From NCBI GenBank assembly GCA_900465665.1, contig UBJO01000046.1, forward strand, positions 53,169-117,168: a stretch of DNA of 64,000 bases. Reading direction: 5' to 3'. Source of the DNA: Hyphomicrobiales bacterium. Its GTDB lineage: Bacteria; Pseudomonadota; Alphaproteobacteria; Rhizobiales; Rhizobiaceae. Positions 25,243 through 33,960 of this stretch are shown one piece after another. The notes below the pieces were generated by a model. The model did not search any database and was not told the DNA's origin. It worked only from the letters and a program-made list of their open reading frames with translations. The position numbers and the translations under genes are program-made. Position 1 is the first letter of the stretch; each line of letters starts with the position of its first letter.

Positions 25243-25905
25243 ACGCGGCTCTGGCGTGCGCCATTGTTTTTGCCAGTACTGTCCGCCGTCCCACTCGCGA
25301 TGGTGGCCGAAGCAATGGCTGGTAGCTATATCGCGCTTCTTGCTGTTCAAAAGATTGGGATGTCGCCCCTGGAGCTTAGTGCTTTCCTGACGATGCCCGC
25401 AATAACGGGTATTGCGGGCACCACAACGTTTGGCCATATCCAGCATCGCAAGCCGGTCGTCTGGCCGTTGCTCCTGTCGCTTTTTGCAAAAGTTGTCGGA
25501 CTTGGTGCTTGTGCATCCATCACGCAGACCTGGCTGCTGATACTCGGTGCAGGGGTTTTCTTCGCTCTCAGCGCCGCTTCTTTCGCGCTATCATGTGCGG
25601 TTGCGAAGGCCTAACTTGATCAGCTCGGAGAGCCGGGTGTTTTGCGTGGAATGGCGCTTTTAAGGCTCTTAGCTTCACTCAGCTGGACCATTGGCACAGC
25701 GTTTGGCCTAGTCCTGATCGTTGCGACAGGATGGATGATATTCGGGCATTTGTGGAGCGCGCATCTCCGCCGCAAGTTTTACAACCTCCACATCAGTGGC
25801 GTGTCAAAGGCTGCAACGGGCACGATCATCGCAATGCCCGAGCTGGGCGCAACCAGTGCGATCAAACCTTTTTCCCCGGCATATCCCGCCATCATCTCGC
25901 TCTGA
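25243..25905 (+). pseudogene. MFS sugar-efflux-type transporter, broken
   Basis: One frame reads as the first part of a SetA-like MFS protein (MAEAMAGSYIALLAV, MSPLELSAFLTMPAI), up to a TAA at 25612-25614. It resumes in the same frame after the stop (LDQLGEPGVLRGMALLRLL, then ASLSWTIGTAFG), a well-known conserved region of this transporter group, then decays. The remaining six helices are missing and no start codon with a ribosome binding site is visible. Inactivated by a nonsense change and 3 prime loss. Confidence 0.75.
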
Positions 25906-25948
25906 TTTGAAGAGATCTGAGCCTGGCTTCCGTAATGGCCGATGCTTC

Positions 25949-26527
25949 CTATCTCGGTGTGAAGCGCAGTGATAGCTCATTGGCAATTTTTGGACAGCGG
26001 CCTTCCGCCTGTTGCTTTTTCCGGAACGGACTATTTTTTCCTGTCATCAGCGGAATACACTCGTCGACAACCGAGGCTGGAAAAAACTTTAGTCGTTTTT
26101 CACTTGTTTCTAAGATCGTTCCAACAAAGCGCCAATCACCGGAGCGCTGCGGGTCGATTGTCTGCGCGTCCACGATTGGGGATGAGGCTCCCTTCGCCAT
26201 GTCTATGAAAACAGAGGCGCCGGTCGTGGCAATGACGCCAATTATCCCTGAGGGTAGAATATAGATGTTGAAACGAGGATCCGGGATCCATGTGCCCACA
26301 ATCGGGCCGGCGTAGATTTCAATATCGGCGCTCACGAGAACATCGAAATCGCTATAATCAGCAACACCAAACCATTTCCTCACCGTTATTGTCGTACCCT
26401 GACCCATATCGGCAGAAGCCTGGTTTGTTGGAAGAACCTCAACCCATGCGACCGGAATTATAAGTAACAAGAGCACCACTGATACTGTCCACGTTGCGAA
26501 TTTCAAAACCAGTGAACGAGAGCGCAT
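25949..26527 (-). CDS. Hypothetical membrane-anchored protein, 192 aa
   Basis: A basic N-terminus and one hydrophobic helix (TWTVSVVLLLLIIPVAW, residues 13-29) act as a membrane anchor or uncut signal. The rest is a periplasmic domain with many beta-type stretches (TTITVRKWFGV, DIEIYAGPIVGTWIPDPRFNIYILPSG) and two Cys. No family is recognised. Lower GC than its neighbours, which suggests recent arrival. It stands alone, convergent with the dead MFS gene. Confidence 0.7.
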   Translation of the reverse strand: MRSRSLVLKFATWTVSVVLLLLIIPVAWVEVLPTNQASADMGQGTTITVRKWFGVADYSDFDVLVSADIEIYAGPIVGTWIPDPRFNIYILPSGIIGVIATTGASVFIDMAKGASSPIVDAQTIDPQRSGDWRFVGTILETSEKRLKFFPASVVDECIPLMTGKNSPFRKKQQAEGRCPKIANELSLRFTPR

Positions 26528-26822
26528 AAATAAACCCTGAGGTGATCATTCTATGGTTGCATTTGTTTTAAGTGTCATACAGGATGCCCGCGATGTGAAC
26601 CGGGGGAGATTCATGACTTGCACGTACGCAACTCTAACTGAAAGCGAGCTTATCTCCCTGTCTTTCTGTGGCACCGCTACTACAAGAGCAGAGTATGAAG
26701 ATCGTCTCGAGATTGGCGGCGCGACGGCGACGCTCCGCGGCAGTCGAATAGGGGCGATCGGAAGTGACAGCATCTCACCATTTCTCGTTGCAAGTTGCCG
26801 TCGGTAGCCTTGGAAATTTGTC

Positions 26823-27230
26823 ATGATACACCTCGCCTGCGGAATTTTCATGAGGGATGGCCATCTGCTTTTGGTTCGCCGAGCAGCTCATAAAGATTGG
26901 TATCCAAACCGATGGGACATCGTAGGCGGGCACGTCGAAAAAAATGAAAGCGTCGAGGATGCACTCGTTCGGGAATGCGTAGAGGAGGTTGGTCTTAGCC
27001 CAACCAGATATGCCTCTCTCGCCCAGTTGCCTGAACCAAAAGAAACGAAGCACGAAAAGGCCCGTTATCACGTGTTTCTCATAACTAAGTGGGAGGGCGG
27101 CGAACCAAGGCTGTTGGGCGACGAACATACCGAAATGCGCTGGATTGCCCCAAACGCAGCGGCTGCGCTTCCAGATCTTTCCCACCCGCAGTATGCCAGC
27201 GTTTTCCGGGCTTTGTCAGTACGAAACTAA
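26823..27230 (+). CDS. Nudix hydrolase, 135 aa
   Basis: The complete Nudix box sits at about 36-58: GGHVEKNESVEDALV then RECVEEVGL, fitting G-x5-E-x7-RE-x-x-EE-x-G. The enzyme hydrolyses a nucleoside diphosphate linked to another group with Mg ions. The short N-terminal strand (HLACGIFMRDGHLLLVRR) and the WIAPNAAAALPDL end resemble the MutT/ADP-ribose-like subgroup common in actinobacteria and rhizobia; the substrate cannot be told. No close partner gene. Confidence 0.9.
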   Translation: MIHLACGIFMRDGHLLLVRRAAHKDWYPNRWDIVGGHVEKNESVEDALVRECVEEVGLSPTRYASLAQLPEPKETKHEKARYHVFLITKWEGGEPRLLGDEHTEMRWIAPNAAAALPDLSHPQYASVFRALSVRN

Positions 27231-27826
27231 CCTCTTCGATGTCAGCTTACCATCGTCTCCGACAAGAATGGTCAGTTTTTTGCACAATACCCGGAGGCGG
27301 GACACAACGGTCCCTGCTGCAAGCGCGACTTCATTGCTCTCGCGGTAGCAGGACGTTGGCCGTGATATCGTTCCAAGCTTGGTCTCATCGTCGGGCGAAG
27401 TCCGCGCGCTCAAGACAGGCTGCAGTAGCAGGTCAGACAAATCCGAACTGACCTGATTGAGAGCAGAGGCGTGGGCTTGTCTTCCAGTGCGGATGGAACT
27501 TTTCGTTGCCGATGATTGGTCAGGAAAACAATCAACACGACAGATCGCAGAGCGGAATGCGAAAAGCTCCAACAACGCGTGGCTAATCATCGACCAGGAC
27601 GCTCCGATCATTGAGGAGATCAAGTTGCGCCCATCAATAATCAGAGCATCAAGCTTCACCGCTTTCAGCCAGCCGCAAATTGTTCAACAGGGCAGATTTT
27701 CCCGCTGCAAGGTCGACGAGAAAATCCCTGCGCTTTCCTGCAAGGTCACGAACCGTGATGCTGAACGTCGATCCCCCCAGAGAACTGACTAGAGAGCGCC
27801 AAAGCGGCAGCATTAATGCCACGCCT
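27231..27826. other. Region with only weak gene candidates
   Basis: Overlapping frames on both strands have poor composition. The best candidate is the 54-codon minus frame listed separately. No repeat or terminator seen. Confidence 0.4.
27649..27813 (-). CDS. Candidate small protein, 54 aa
   Basis: A frame not overlapping other genes, starting 13 bases after the stop of the DUF883-like gene on the same strand. It reads as protein-like (STFSITVRDLAGKRRDFLVD, then LAAGKSALLNNLRLAESGEA). There is no clear ribosome binding site; coupling to the upstream gene is possible. It may be the end of a decayed larger gene. Confidence 0.3.
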   Translation of the reverse strand: MLPLWRSLVSSLGGSTFSITVRDLAGKRRDFLVDLAAGKSALLNNLRLAESGEA

Positions 27827-28273
27827 TTACCGGGTGGCTCCCCAGAACCATGCTACCGCAGCGACGAGACCGACCGCGGTAAGCGGGCGTTCCTTGACGA
27901 TGTCTTCAACACTCTGGAGGATTGACTTTGCTTCAGCCTTCCCAACAGCCACAACGCCGCTAGCAACTTCGGACGCTTGGTCCGACAGGCGTTGAGCGTC
28001 GCGGCGAAGAGAGCGGACGCCTCCATGATGCTCAAGCCCGCCGAGCTCACCGGTCGACCTCAAAGCTTCGTCTACAAGCGGAGCACCATCACGAGCGTCA
28101 GTGGACTTTCCACCGACGGTGGTGGCGACTGACGGCTGGACCGCCGAAACGGGATCAGACGCAGGGAAGCTGTCTTCTAGGCCCTGTTCGAGAGTATCGG
28201 GGTTTGCAGCGCGCCGCCGGGACTTCTCTGCATTGTACGACTGGACTGCGGGGGACTTGGTCGGATCTGCCAT
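27827..28273 (-). CDS. DUF883-like stress protein, 148 aa
   Basis: The N-terminal part carries a motif frequent in rhizobial proteins (LEQGLEDSFPASDPVS). The central part is polar, followed by an amphipathic helix (SLRRDAQRLSDQASEVASG) and a C-terminal hydrophobic helix (LTAVGLVAAVAWFWGATR), which gives the ElaB/YqjD/DUF883 layout of a tail-anchored membrane protein. AAGGAACAG precedes the ATG, and a perfect EcfG-type promoter lies about 30 bases upstream. It shares its layout, but little sequence, with the gene at 11285. Confidence 0.78.
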   Translation of the reverse strand: MADPTKSPAVQSYNAEKSRRRAANPDTLEQGLEDSFPASDPVSAVQPSVATTVGGKSTDARDGAPLVDEALRSTGELGGLEHHGGVRSLRRDAQRLSDQASEVASGVVAVGKAEAKSILQSVEDIVKERPLTAVGLVAAVAWFWGATR

Positions 28274-28303
28274 TTTCTGTTCCTTTTCTATTATGACTTT
28301 TAT

Positions 28304-28328
28304 AACATCCAGCTGCGATTTAGGTTCC
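28304..28328 (-). promoter_or_regulatory. EcfG/RpoE2-type promoter for the DUF883-like gene
   Basis: On the minus strand GGAAC (28328-28324), 17 bases, GTT (28306-28304), then ATAAAAG; start codon about 30 bases downstream. Confidence 0.65.
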
Positions 28329-28400
28329 GGTGCAGACTCATTTCCACGAGCAAAGCTTGGAGAGCCACAAGCAAAGCTTGGCGGGTGTAACGGCTCCGTC

Positions 28401-28640
28401 CTACGATCTCTTTTCGATCTGGTCGAACGTAAGTCTCAGTTCCACAAACGGTCTCCTTTCAGCGTCGAAAATCTCGACACTCATCATGTCTGCGAACTCA
28501 TCGGGCGATCCTTTTGCCACCAACTCGCGGAGCAATGTCCTACCCTCGGAACGAGCTTCATCAAGAGTGTCGATCTCGTGCTGGATCTCAGTGACGTCGC
28601 CTAAGCTCCCGTCTACAAGCTGAAAGATGAATGTGGGCAT
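28401..28640 (-). CDS. DUF6894-family small protein, 79 aa
   Basis: A second DUF6894-like protein: FIFQLVDGSLGDVTEIQHEID, a helical middle (DEARSEGRTLLRELVAKG), then MMSVEIFDAERRPFVELRLTF. It shares the fold pattern, not close sequence, with the protein at 16097. Soluble, unknown role. It follows the DUF3606-like gene on the same strand after nine bases, so the two are probably one operon. Confidence 0.78.
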   Translation of the reverse strand: MPTFIFQLVDGSLGDVTEIQHEIDTLDEARSEGRTLLRELVAKGSPDEFADMMSVEIFDAERRPFVELRLTFDQIEKRS

Positions 28641-28649
28641 CAGTTTGGC

Positions 28650-28859
28650 TCACAGACTGATGTCGGCGACGATGACCTGAAACAACGGCTTACGGCGCTT
28701 GGCCGCCATCAGGAGGTCGAGCTCCACTGATGACGGCCCGAAGCGTTGAAACAGATCTTCGGCATCGTGCTGATCCAAGGCGTATTTCGCGCGAAACTCT
28801 TCGAGTGAATATGGCTTGCCTCGTAGCGCTCTCCCACGCTCTGAAACCTTTTCATTCAT
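28650..28859 (-). CDS. Small hypothetical protein, DUF3606-like, 69 aa
   Basis: AAGGAGG with a six-base spacer before ATG 28859 fixes the start inside a longer frame. The core YSLEEFRAKYALDQHDAEDL then FQRFGPSSVELDLLMAA has the helix-turn-helix-like layout of DUF3606 proteins (a helix, then a DQA-type second helix, then FG-x-x-x-x-LD). This match is by eye and only tentative. Same strand as, and nine bases before, the DUF6894 gene; a GGAAC-N18-TT sequence upstream is a weak stress promoter. Confidence 0.65.
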   Translation of the reverse strand: MNEKVSERGRALRGKPYSLEEFRAKYALDQHDAEDLFQRFGPSSVELDLLMAAKRRKPLFQVIVADISL

Positions 28860-29001
28860 TTCCAGCCTCCTTCGTTTGGCGGGCAAATGCCGATGAGAAG
28901 GATTTGTTCCGCCCGCAAAGCGTTGAAAGGGATTGGATCGCACACGCCAAGTCGCATCGCGCGGGCTGGCGTCTCGAATTTACGTTTAATGACCGGCGGT
29001 G

Positions 29002-29026
29002 GGAACGAAATCCGGTTCTAGAGGTT
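29002..29026 (+). promoter_or_regulatory. EcfG/RpoE2-type promoter for topoisomerase IB
   Basis: GGAAC at 29002-29006, 17 bases, GTT at 29024-29026. The start codon of the topoisomerase is at 29035, so transcription would begin almost at the ATG. Confidence 0.65.
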
Positions 29027-29034
29027 ACCGCGAG

Positions 29035-30135
29035 ATGAACCAGACCCTTACTGACATCGATACAATTGCCGTTGAGGCCAAGCTCGCGTCGGGCCTTGTC
29101 TACGTTCCTGGATTGGAGACAGGGATCACCCGAAAAATGGGAGCTAAGGGATTTCTGTATTACCAGCCGGATGGTCGTCGGATTACCCAGGCTGCCGAAA
29201 TAGCTCGACTGAACGCGCTCGCCATTCCTCCTGCCTACACCGACGTCGTCATTTCCACGAACCCGTTCTCGCACCTGCAAGCTATCGGAAAAGATGCGCG
29301 AGGACGACGCCAGTATCGCTATCATGCCGACTGGCATGCTGAACGAGGCAAAGCGAAATTTGAGCGATTAGCTGACTTCGCGCACCATCTGCCAGATCTT
29401 CGTGAAAGGGTCGACAACGATTTGCGGTCACGCGGGCTGAATATGAGTAAGGCGCTAGCAACAGTGGTCTGGATGCTGGATAACCTCTACATCCGCATTG
29501 GCAACGCCGCATATGCGCAGACAAACAAATCGTTCGGCCTCACTACCTTGCGAAACCGCCATGTGCAAGTCGAAGGCGGGAGTGTGAAGTTCCGCTTCAA
29601 AGGCAAATCCGGCAAGGAATGGAATTTGGCCCATAGTGACCGCCGGATAGCCAACGTCGTTCGCAAACTGCAAGAATTGCCTGGCCAGCATCTATTCCAG
29701 TACGTCTGCGACGAGGGCGGCTGTCGTCAGATCGCCTCCAGTGATGTGAATGCGTACATCCAGGAAGTGACCGGCGAGGAGTTCAGCTCTAGGCAGTTTC
29801 GGACCTGGGGTGCGACTTGCATGGCAGTGGAAGCATTAGCCTCGGCCGAGGTAGCTGACACAAAAAGAGCGCTCGCACGCCAGCTCAATGAGGCGGTAGA
29901 TCAGGTCGCCGCCAAGCTCGTCAATACGCGATCCGTATGCCGGTCGTCCTACATACATCCGGCTGTCTTTGAGGATTTTGAAGCTGGCACTCTCAGAGAA
30001 GTGCTCAAGTTCAAGACGCGAAGCGAACGGCTCCTTCAGTGGATGGACGAAGAAGAAATTCGGGTCATCAAGTGGCTGAAAGCGAGAAAGCTTAGCGACA
30101 TCGCTGAAGGTCCGCAGCTGGAAAACCAACCTTAG
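29035..30135 (+). CDS. DNA topoisomerase IB, 366 aa
   Basis: A poxvirus-type type IB topoisomerase that relaxes supercoils by a 3 prime phosphotyrosine nick. Key parts: GARGRRQYRYHADW-like N-terminal clamp near 83, YIRIGNAAYAQTNKSFGLTT with Arg and Lys of the active site near 150-165, RNRHVQVEG, QFRTWGAT near 254 with the second Arg, and the nucleophile Tyr in CRSSYIHP near 305. Length is normal. In rhizobia this gene often sits near Ku/LigD repair genes; here a Ku remnant lies 9 kb away. The start is ATG 29035, with a stress promoter so close that the message may be leaderless. Confidence 0.93.
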   Translation: MNQTLTDIDTIAVEAKLASGLVYVPGLETGITRKMGAKGFLYYQPDGRRITQAAEIARLNALAIPPAYTDVVISTNPFSHLQAIGKDARGRRQYRYHADWHAERGKAKFERLADFAHHLPDLRERVDNDLRSRGLNMSKALATVVWMLDNLYIRIGNAAYAQTNKSFGLTTLRNRHVQVEGGSVKFRFKGKSGKEWNLAHSDRRIANVVRKLQELPGQHLFQYVCDEGGCRQIASSDVNAYIQEVTGEEFSSRQFRTWGATCMAVEALASAEVADTKRALARQLNEAVDQVAAKLVNTRSVCRSSYIHPAVFEDFEAGTLREVLKFKTRSERLLQWMDEEEIRVIKWLKARKLSDIAEGPQLENQP

Positions 30136-30162
30136 GTTTATTTTGGGCGCATGCCTCAGCGC

Positions 30163-31653
30163 TTAAAGGACGTCGCGCCGGACCCAGACACTGACACTTC
30201 CGCCATTTGTGGGGAAATTGGCACGACCTTGTTCGTTGACAGTCACTTCAGCATCATGATGACCCAAGAAGTCTATGAACAACGCATTAGACTGGTTTGG
30301 ACCGAGATCAACCGAGATTTCTCCGGCCGCACCATTGGACATGACAACCACACAGCCAGGCTCGGTTTCGGTTCCATGACGGGTGAAACCAATCACGCTG
30401 GGATCATCGAATTGATCGACCTGCGGCCCGTTTGCGAACCGCTGACGCGCCTCCATTAGTTTGGGCAAGCAACCGATTGCTGGCATCTTGACCTGGTGCT
30501 GGCTCTCGTCGTTGCCCTTGTCGCTGTATTCCGCACCGTACAGATCCGGATAGAAAACGCATGGCGTTCCTTGTTCGCGCAGAAGGATCAATGCGTAGGC
30601 CAGCGGCTTGAACCAAGGCTCAACAGTTGCCTCCAGCGACTGCAGTGGCTGTGTGTCATGGTTGTCGACAAGCGTCACGGAATGCTGGGGGTTGGCCGAT
30701 ACAAGCGACCCGTCGAAAATGGTCCGCATGTCGAAATCTCCACCCGCCTTGGAGGCATCATGGAAACGATGATGGAGCGCGACGTCAAAAAGCATAAGCT
30801 GCTTGTCGACGAGTTCCAGATAGTTCGTGAGCGTTCCCATATCGGGATGCCAATATTCGGCGACGACAAACAAGTCGTCGCCGACAGTGTCGCGCATATG
30901 GCCGACCCAGTCCTTGAAAAACCAAGCTGGAATATGCTTCGCCGCATCCAATCGGAAGCCCCCAACCGGAACCTGGTCGGAAAACCAGCGTCCCCAGTAT
31001 TTCAGCTCTTCATAGACGGCCTTGTTGCGGAACTCGACATCAGCACCCATCAAGTAGTCGAAGTTTCCAAGCTCATCATCAACTTCGTCGTTCCACTGGC
31101 CTTCGCCATACTCATTCATCAGTCGGAACACACCACTTTCATTGGGCTCTTCGATCAGGTCGACGCCGCTGAAGCACTGTTTGTCCCAGATGAACTCTGA
31201 GTATTTTCCGCCGCGACCGGGGAAGGTGAAGCGCGTGTAGGCGAGAGCCTCCACGTCGTCTTCCGCGATTTGCCTACGATCGCCTGCATCGACGCGTCGA
31301 ACGACCACCGGTTCTTTTTCGTCGGCACCCATCTTGTGGTTCAGTACGACATCGTGGATCGGACGAATGCCTTGATCCACAAGGGCCCGGCAGCTAGCCT
31401 CAAAGGCGGCCCTGTCACCATACTTGGTCGCCCTGCTCCCTTTTTGATCGAATTCCCCAAGGTCGAAGAGATCATAGGTATCGTATCCTACAGAGTACGC
31501 TCCTGATGCACCCTTGTAGGCGGGTGGCAACCACACGTCAGTTATCCCCAGTTCCGCGAGATCGGAAGCCTTCTCGGCAACCTCTTTCCAGAGACGGCTC
31601 TCGCCGAGCGAGTACCAGTGGAAGAATTGGAAAAGCGTCCGCTTGATCATCAT
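30163..31653 (-). CDS. Cytoplasmic alpha-amylase (GH13), 496 aa
   Basis: A GH13_5-type amylase that cuts alpha-1,4 bonds in maltodextrin or glycogen inside the cell. There is no signal peptide (MIKRTLFQFFHWYSLG). Catalytic blocks: HDVVLNHKMGADE near 103, GGFRLDAAKHI with the nucleophile near 229, VVAEYWHP with the Glu near 265, LVDNHDTQP near 331. The sequence from ITDVWLPPAYKG on is typical of E. coli AmyA. The small gene at 31720 precedes it on the same strand. Together with glgX, treZ and the GH15 gene it forms a glycogen/trehalose set spread over the window. Confidence 0.92.
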   Translation of the reverse strand: MMIKRTLFQFFHWYSLGESRLWKEVAEKASDLAELGITDVWLPPAYKGASGAYSVGYDTYDLFDLGEFDQKGSRATKYGDRAAFEASCRALVDQGIRPIHDVVLNHKMGADEKEPVVVRRVDAGDRRQIAEDDVEALAYTRFTFPGRGGKYSEFIWDKQCFSGVDLIEEPNESGVFRLMNEYGEGQWNDEVDDELGNFDYLMGADVEFRNKAVYEELKYWGRWFSDQVPVGGFRLDAAKHIPAWFFKDWVGHMRDTVGDDLFVVAEYWHPDMGTLTNYLELVDKQLMLFDVALHHRFHDASKAGGDFDMRTIFDGSLVSANPQHSVTLVDNHDTQPLQSLEATVEPWFKPLAYALILLREQGTPCVFYPDLYGAEYSDKGNDESQHQVKMPAIGCLPKLMEARQRFANGPQVDQFDDPSVIGFTRHGTETEPGCVVVMSNGAAGEISVDLGPNQSNALFIDFLGHHDAEVTVNEQGRANFPTNGGSVSVWVRRDVL

Positions 31654-31719
31654 TGCCCCTGAATGAAATTTGTTATGCGGTGGGATGACTTAGCCTTAAG
31701 GCACCATCTGCGGGACGAC

Positions 31720-31908
31720 TTACCGGACTTTGCCGGGCAGACGGCAGTTTGTCAGCAACTCCTGGAGAGTTGCAAATTCTCCGAACAGCTTCAAAAGATC
31801 GCGTTTCTGCTTGTCGTCCAACCTCTGGTGGTCGGCAAACTCGACCACCCTCAGCACCTTGCGAACTCGGTCCGTTGTAAAGCCTGTAGTTTGAAAATGA
31901 TTACTCAC
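31720..31908 (-). CDS. Small hypothetical protein, 62 aa
   Basis: A GTG at 31908 preceded by GGGGG opens a frame with a helical, charged sequence (VRKVLRVVEFADHQRLDD then KQKRDLLKLFGEFATLQELL). No membrane part. It is 66 bases upstream of the alpha-amylase gene and may be in its operon. No known family. A GGAAC-N18-TT site about 50 bases upstream is a weaker form of the stress promoter. Confidence 0.6.
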   Translation of the reverse strand: MSNHFQTTGFTTDRVRKVLRVVEFADHQRLDDKQKRDLLKLFGEFATLQELLTNCRLPGKVR

Positions 31909-32000
31909 ATTGCCCCCTAAAATTATGCGCGGAAGAAATGTGTTTCGCGGCAATTGGTTCCACAAGCATCGCGCTGAAAATGAGGGATGAAGCTTTTTTT

Positions 32001-32029
32001 GAGAAGCTAACCCAAGTTTATCATGGCCG
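32001..32029 (+). repeat. Copy A of a dispersed repeat (pair with 38817-38845)
   Basis: Begins GAGAAGCTAACCCAAGT, then differs at two positions and continues ATCATGGCCG. The similarity to copy B goes on more weakly for about 30 bases. It lies in non-coding DNA upstream of the amylase operon. Confidence 0.7.
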
Positions 32030-32344
32030 CCTTGCCGGAAGGAGGGTAGCGACTTTCGCGCAGCTCAAAGTGAACCACTGCCAAGGACTTCTGGAATTGC
32101 GCTCGCAGCACCGCAATCATGTAGTCTGCGATGATCAACGGTGATGATCGCAGTCGTCTAGGACGGATGCGACCACCAGAACCACCCTCAATTCAATCCA
32201 GGGCACCGTTGAAGTGGTTTCGGCTGGTCTAGCCTAAGTCACGGCGTGGGCTACAAAGCCGACAGGTCTATCGTCTTCTGTTTAATCGACGGAGTGGGCG
32301 TGGATTACCTACCGGGGTTGGCAGTTGCTCGCCTGCGGCTTACG

Positions 32345-32509
32345 TTACGTCAGATCCCGCTGCCACAGATGCCACAGTCCGCCACCGAAAACGATGAGCA
32401 CGACGGCTGCGAGTAGAAAGGCTGTGACTGGGGACGGCAGATACAGGTAAATGCATATCATAGCAATTATTGCGATCCCCCCAAAGGCGATAACGGTTCC
32501 ACGTCCCAT
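32345..32509 (-). CDS. Small two-helix membrane protein, 54 aa
   Basis: ATG at 32509 with GGGGAG upstream; stop TAA at 32347-32345. The protein is almost all membrane: VIAFGGIAIIAMICIYLYL, a PSP turn, then VTAFLLAAVVLIVFGGGLW, ending HLWQRDLT. Short hydrophobic proteins like this are common in stress regulons. No family can be assigned. The frame is isolated and well placed, so it is likely real. Confidence 0.7.
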   Translation of the reverse strand: MGRGTVIAFGGIAIIAMICIYLYLPSPVTAFLLAAVVLIVFGGGLWHLWQRDLT

Positions 32510-33099
32510 GTCAGCTCCCCTGGTCGTTGGTCTAAAAACGCTCCTTGAGACGCCAAGTTCCCTCTCTCCGATCGTCCGCTCGGCATCGCTAGAACGCTTC
32601 TACACCCAGGTGGCAACTTAATCTCGTGAATGCCAGGCTTCACGCCAGTCATGTTAAATCCAAGTTTAGCCACAAAAGTTTAGAGGAAAGCTTCTACGGC
32701 CGACCGCGTTGAGATCGCACAACAATGCACGTTGTAGGTGGTGCGGGCGCAGCAGCCCGATATCAGCGGCGATCTCCTGGAACCATCCTTGCAAACGAAG
32801 CTTCTTTCCGCCCTGGTCATTGCGCTGACGAAGTGGCCGGCAGAAACTTCCGCCTTCTTCAAGCCAGGAGAGTATATCGGAGGCTCGAGTCGCTCAGGCG
32901 CGGGACACAATCACCGAGATCCTGAACCTTTGGAACCGCCTCCATATCAGTCCGATCCACGACGACAAATATCGTAAACGCGGCTTGTCGGGATCCCACG
33001 GTCCTGTCGTCAGCCGAGATCGTCTGCAATTCAATAACACGTGAAAGCACTCGAACTGCCTGAGATCCGATCTAGATATTTGCTTTTTTGGAGAAATGA
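32510..33099. other. Intergenic region with one weak frame
   Basis: A plus-strand frame at 32738-32977 contains a protein-like stretch (LLSALVIALTKWPAETSAFF) but lacks a ribosome binding site and ends in low complexity. It might be the remnant of a sensor gene that once preceded the response regulator. Otherwise nothing was recognised. Confidence 0.35.
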
Positions 33100-33480
33100 A
33101 TGCGGGTTCTGATTGTCGAGGATGAAGCGCTTATCGCCTTAGAGCTTGAGCGGATTGTCACAGAAGCTGGGCACACAGCAGTTGGGCCAGTCGCCACCGT
33201 AGAGCAAGCGCTCGCTCACGCGCCTCGTGTGGATGTGGCACTAGTGGATTTGGGGCTATCCGATGGCATGAGTGGGGCAGTTCTGGCTCGTCGTCTCACG
33301 GACCGTTATGGGATCAGCGTGGTATTTGTCACGGGATCTCCGGGTGACGTCGGACACGGCCTTGATGGGGCAGTCGACGTAATCGGGAAGCCATTTTCGG
33401 ATGATCGAATTAGGCAGGGGCTCGAAAAGGCCGACTCTGCATCGAAAGGACGAGCGTGGAACTCTTCTATACGTTGGTGA
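33100..33480 (+). CDS. Single-domain response regulator, 126 aa
   Basis: A receiver domain: LIVEDEALIALELERIVTEAG, phospho-acceptor Asp in VALVDLGLSDG, the Thr in VVFVTGSPG, and Lys in VIGKPFSDD. It resembles receivers that follow HWE/HisKA_2 kinases in alphaproteobacteria (DLGLSDG pattern). No output domain; the C-terminal tail is short and polar. GGAG lies nine bases before the ATG. No kinase directly adjacent; the GAF kinase at 34452 is 1 kb downstream on the same strand and is a possible partner. Confidence 0.88.
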   Translation: MRVLIVEDEALIALELERIVTEAGHTAVGPVATVEQALAHAPRVDVALVDLGLSDGMSGAVLARRLTDRYGISVVFVTGSPGDVGHGLDGAVDVIGKPFSDDRIRQGLEKADSASKGRAWNSSIRW

Positions 33481-33726
33481 TATCACGGATCATATCAATG
33501 ATAGGGTTTTGCCTTGTATTTTCGGTGCGCGGCACGGCACCGGTGCCGAAAGCGTATCAACAGAGCAGGTGCACCACAGCGATGCGATCGATCTCCATCA
33601 GATTATTTCCCCGAAATGCCGTGCGAGTGTCTGGGAGCTAGATCAAGCCTTAGAGGATGGATAGCAGTTGCTTCCCGAGGATCAAGCTTTACATATCGAT
33701 CATCTCACAATGAGGAGTATGCCGAT

Positions 33727-33960
33727 ATGAATGCTTCTTCTGGCGACCGATCCCAGCCTCTTGCACCGGCGCATGTCGCCATGATTCAGAAACTTGTTGC
33801 CGATTACTGTCTGGTATCCAAGGTGGAACCTGGCGGCGCGGAGGCGAGCCATGCCGCGAAAGAGCTGCTAAAATGGTTTCAGGCAGGAGAAACCGACGCT
33901 ACCCGACTTAGGGAGCTACTGTATTCACGAGATCTTTCAGATGAGCATTCGAGACTTTAA
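33727..33960 (+). CDS. Small hypothetical protein, paralogue of the 1.1 kb gene
   Basis: GAGGAG precedes the ATG. The 77 aa protein shares AAKELLKWFQAG and LRELLYS with the product of 1096-1326, while the N-terminal halves differ. It is helical and soluble. No known domain. It lies between a response regulator and a histidine kinase gene, all on the plus strand, but gaps of 250-490 bases make a single operon unlikely. Confidence 0.72.
   Translation: MNASSGDRSQPLAPAHVAMIQKLVADYCLVSKVEPGGAEASHAAKELLKWFQAGETDATRLRELLYSRDLSDEHSRL

Noticed and set aside
27216..27659. 147-codon minus-strand frame that at first looked like part of a histidine kinase
   Set aside because: No kinase motif could be found in it; composition is poor.
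28348..28381. AGCAAAGCTTGG present twice within 34 bases
   Set aside because: Only two short copies with an unequal spacer; not a CRISPR array and no function suggested.
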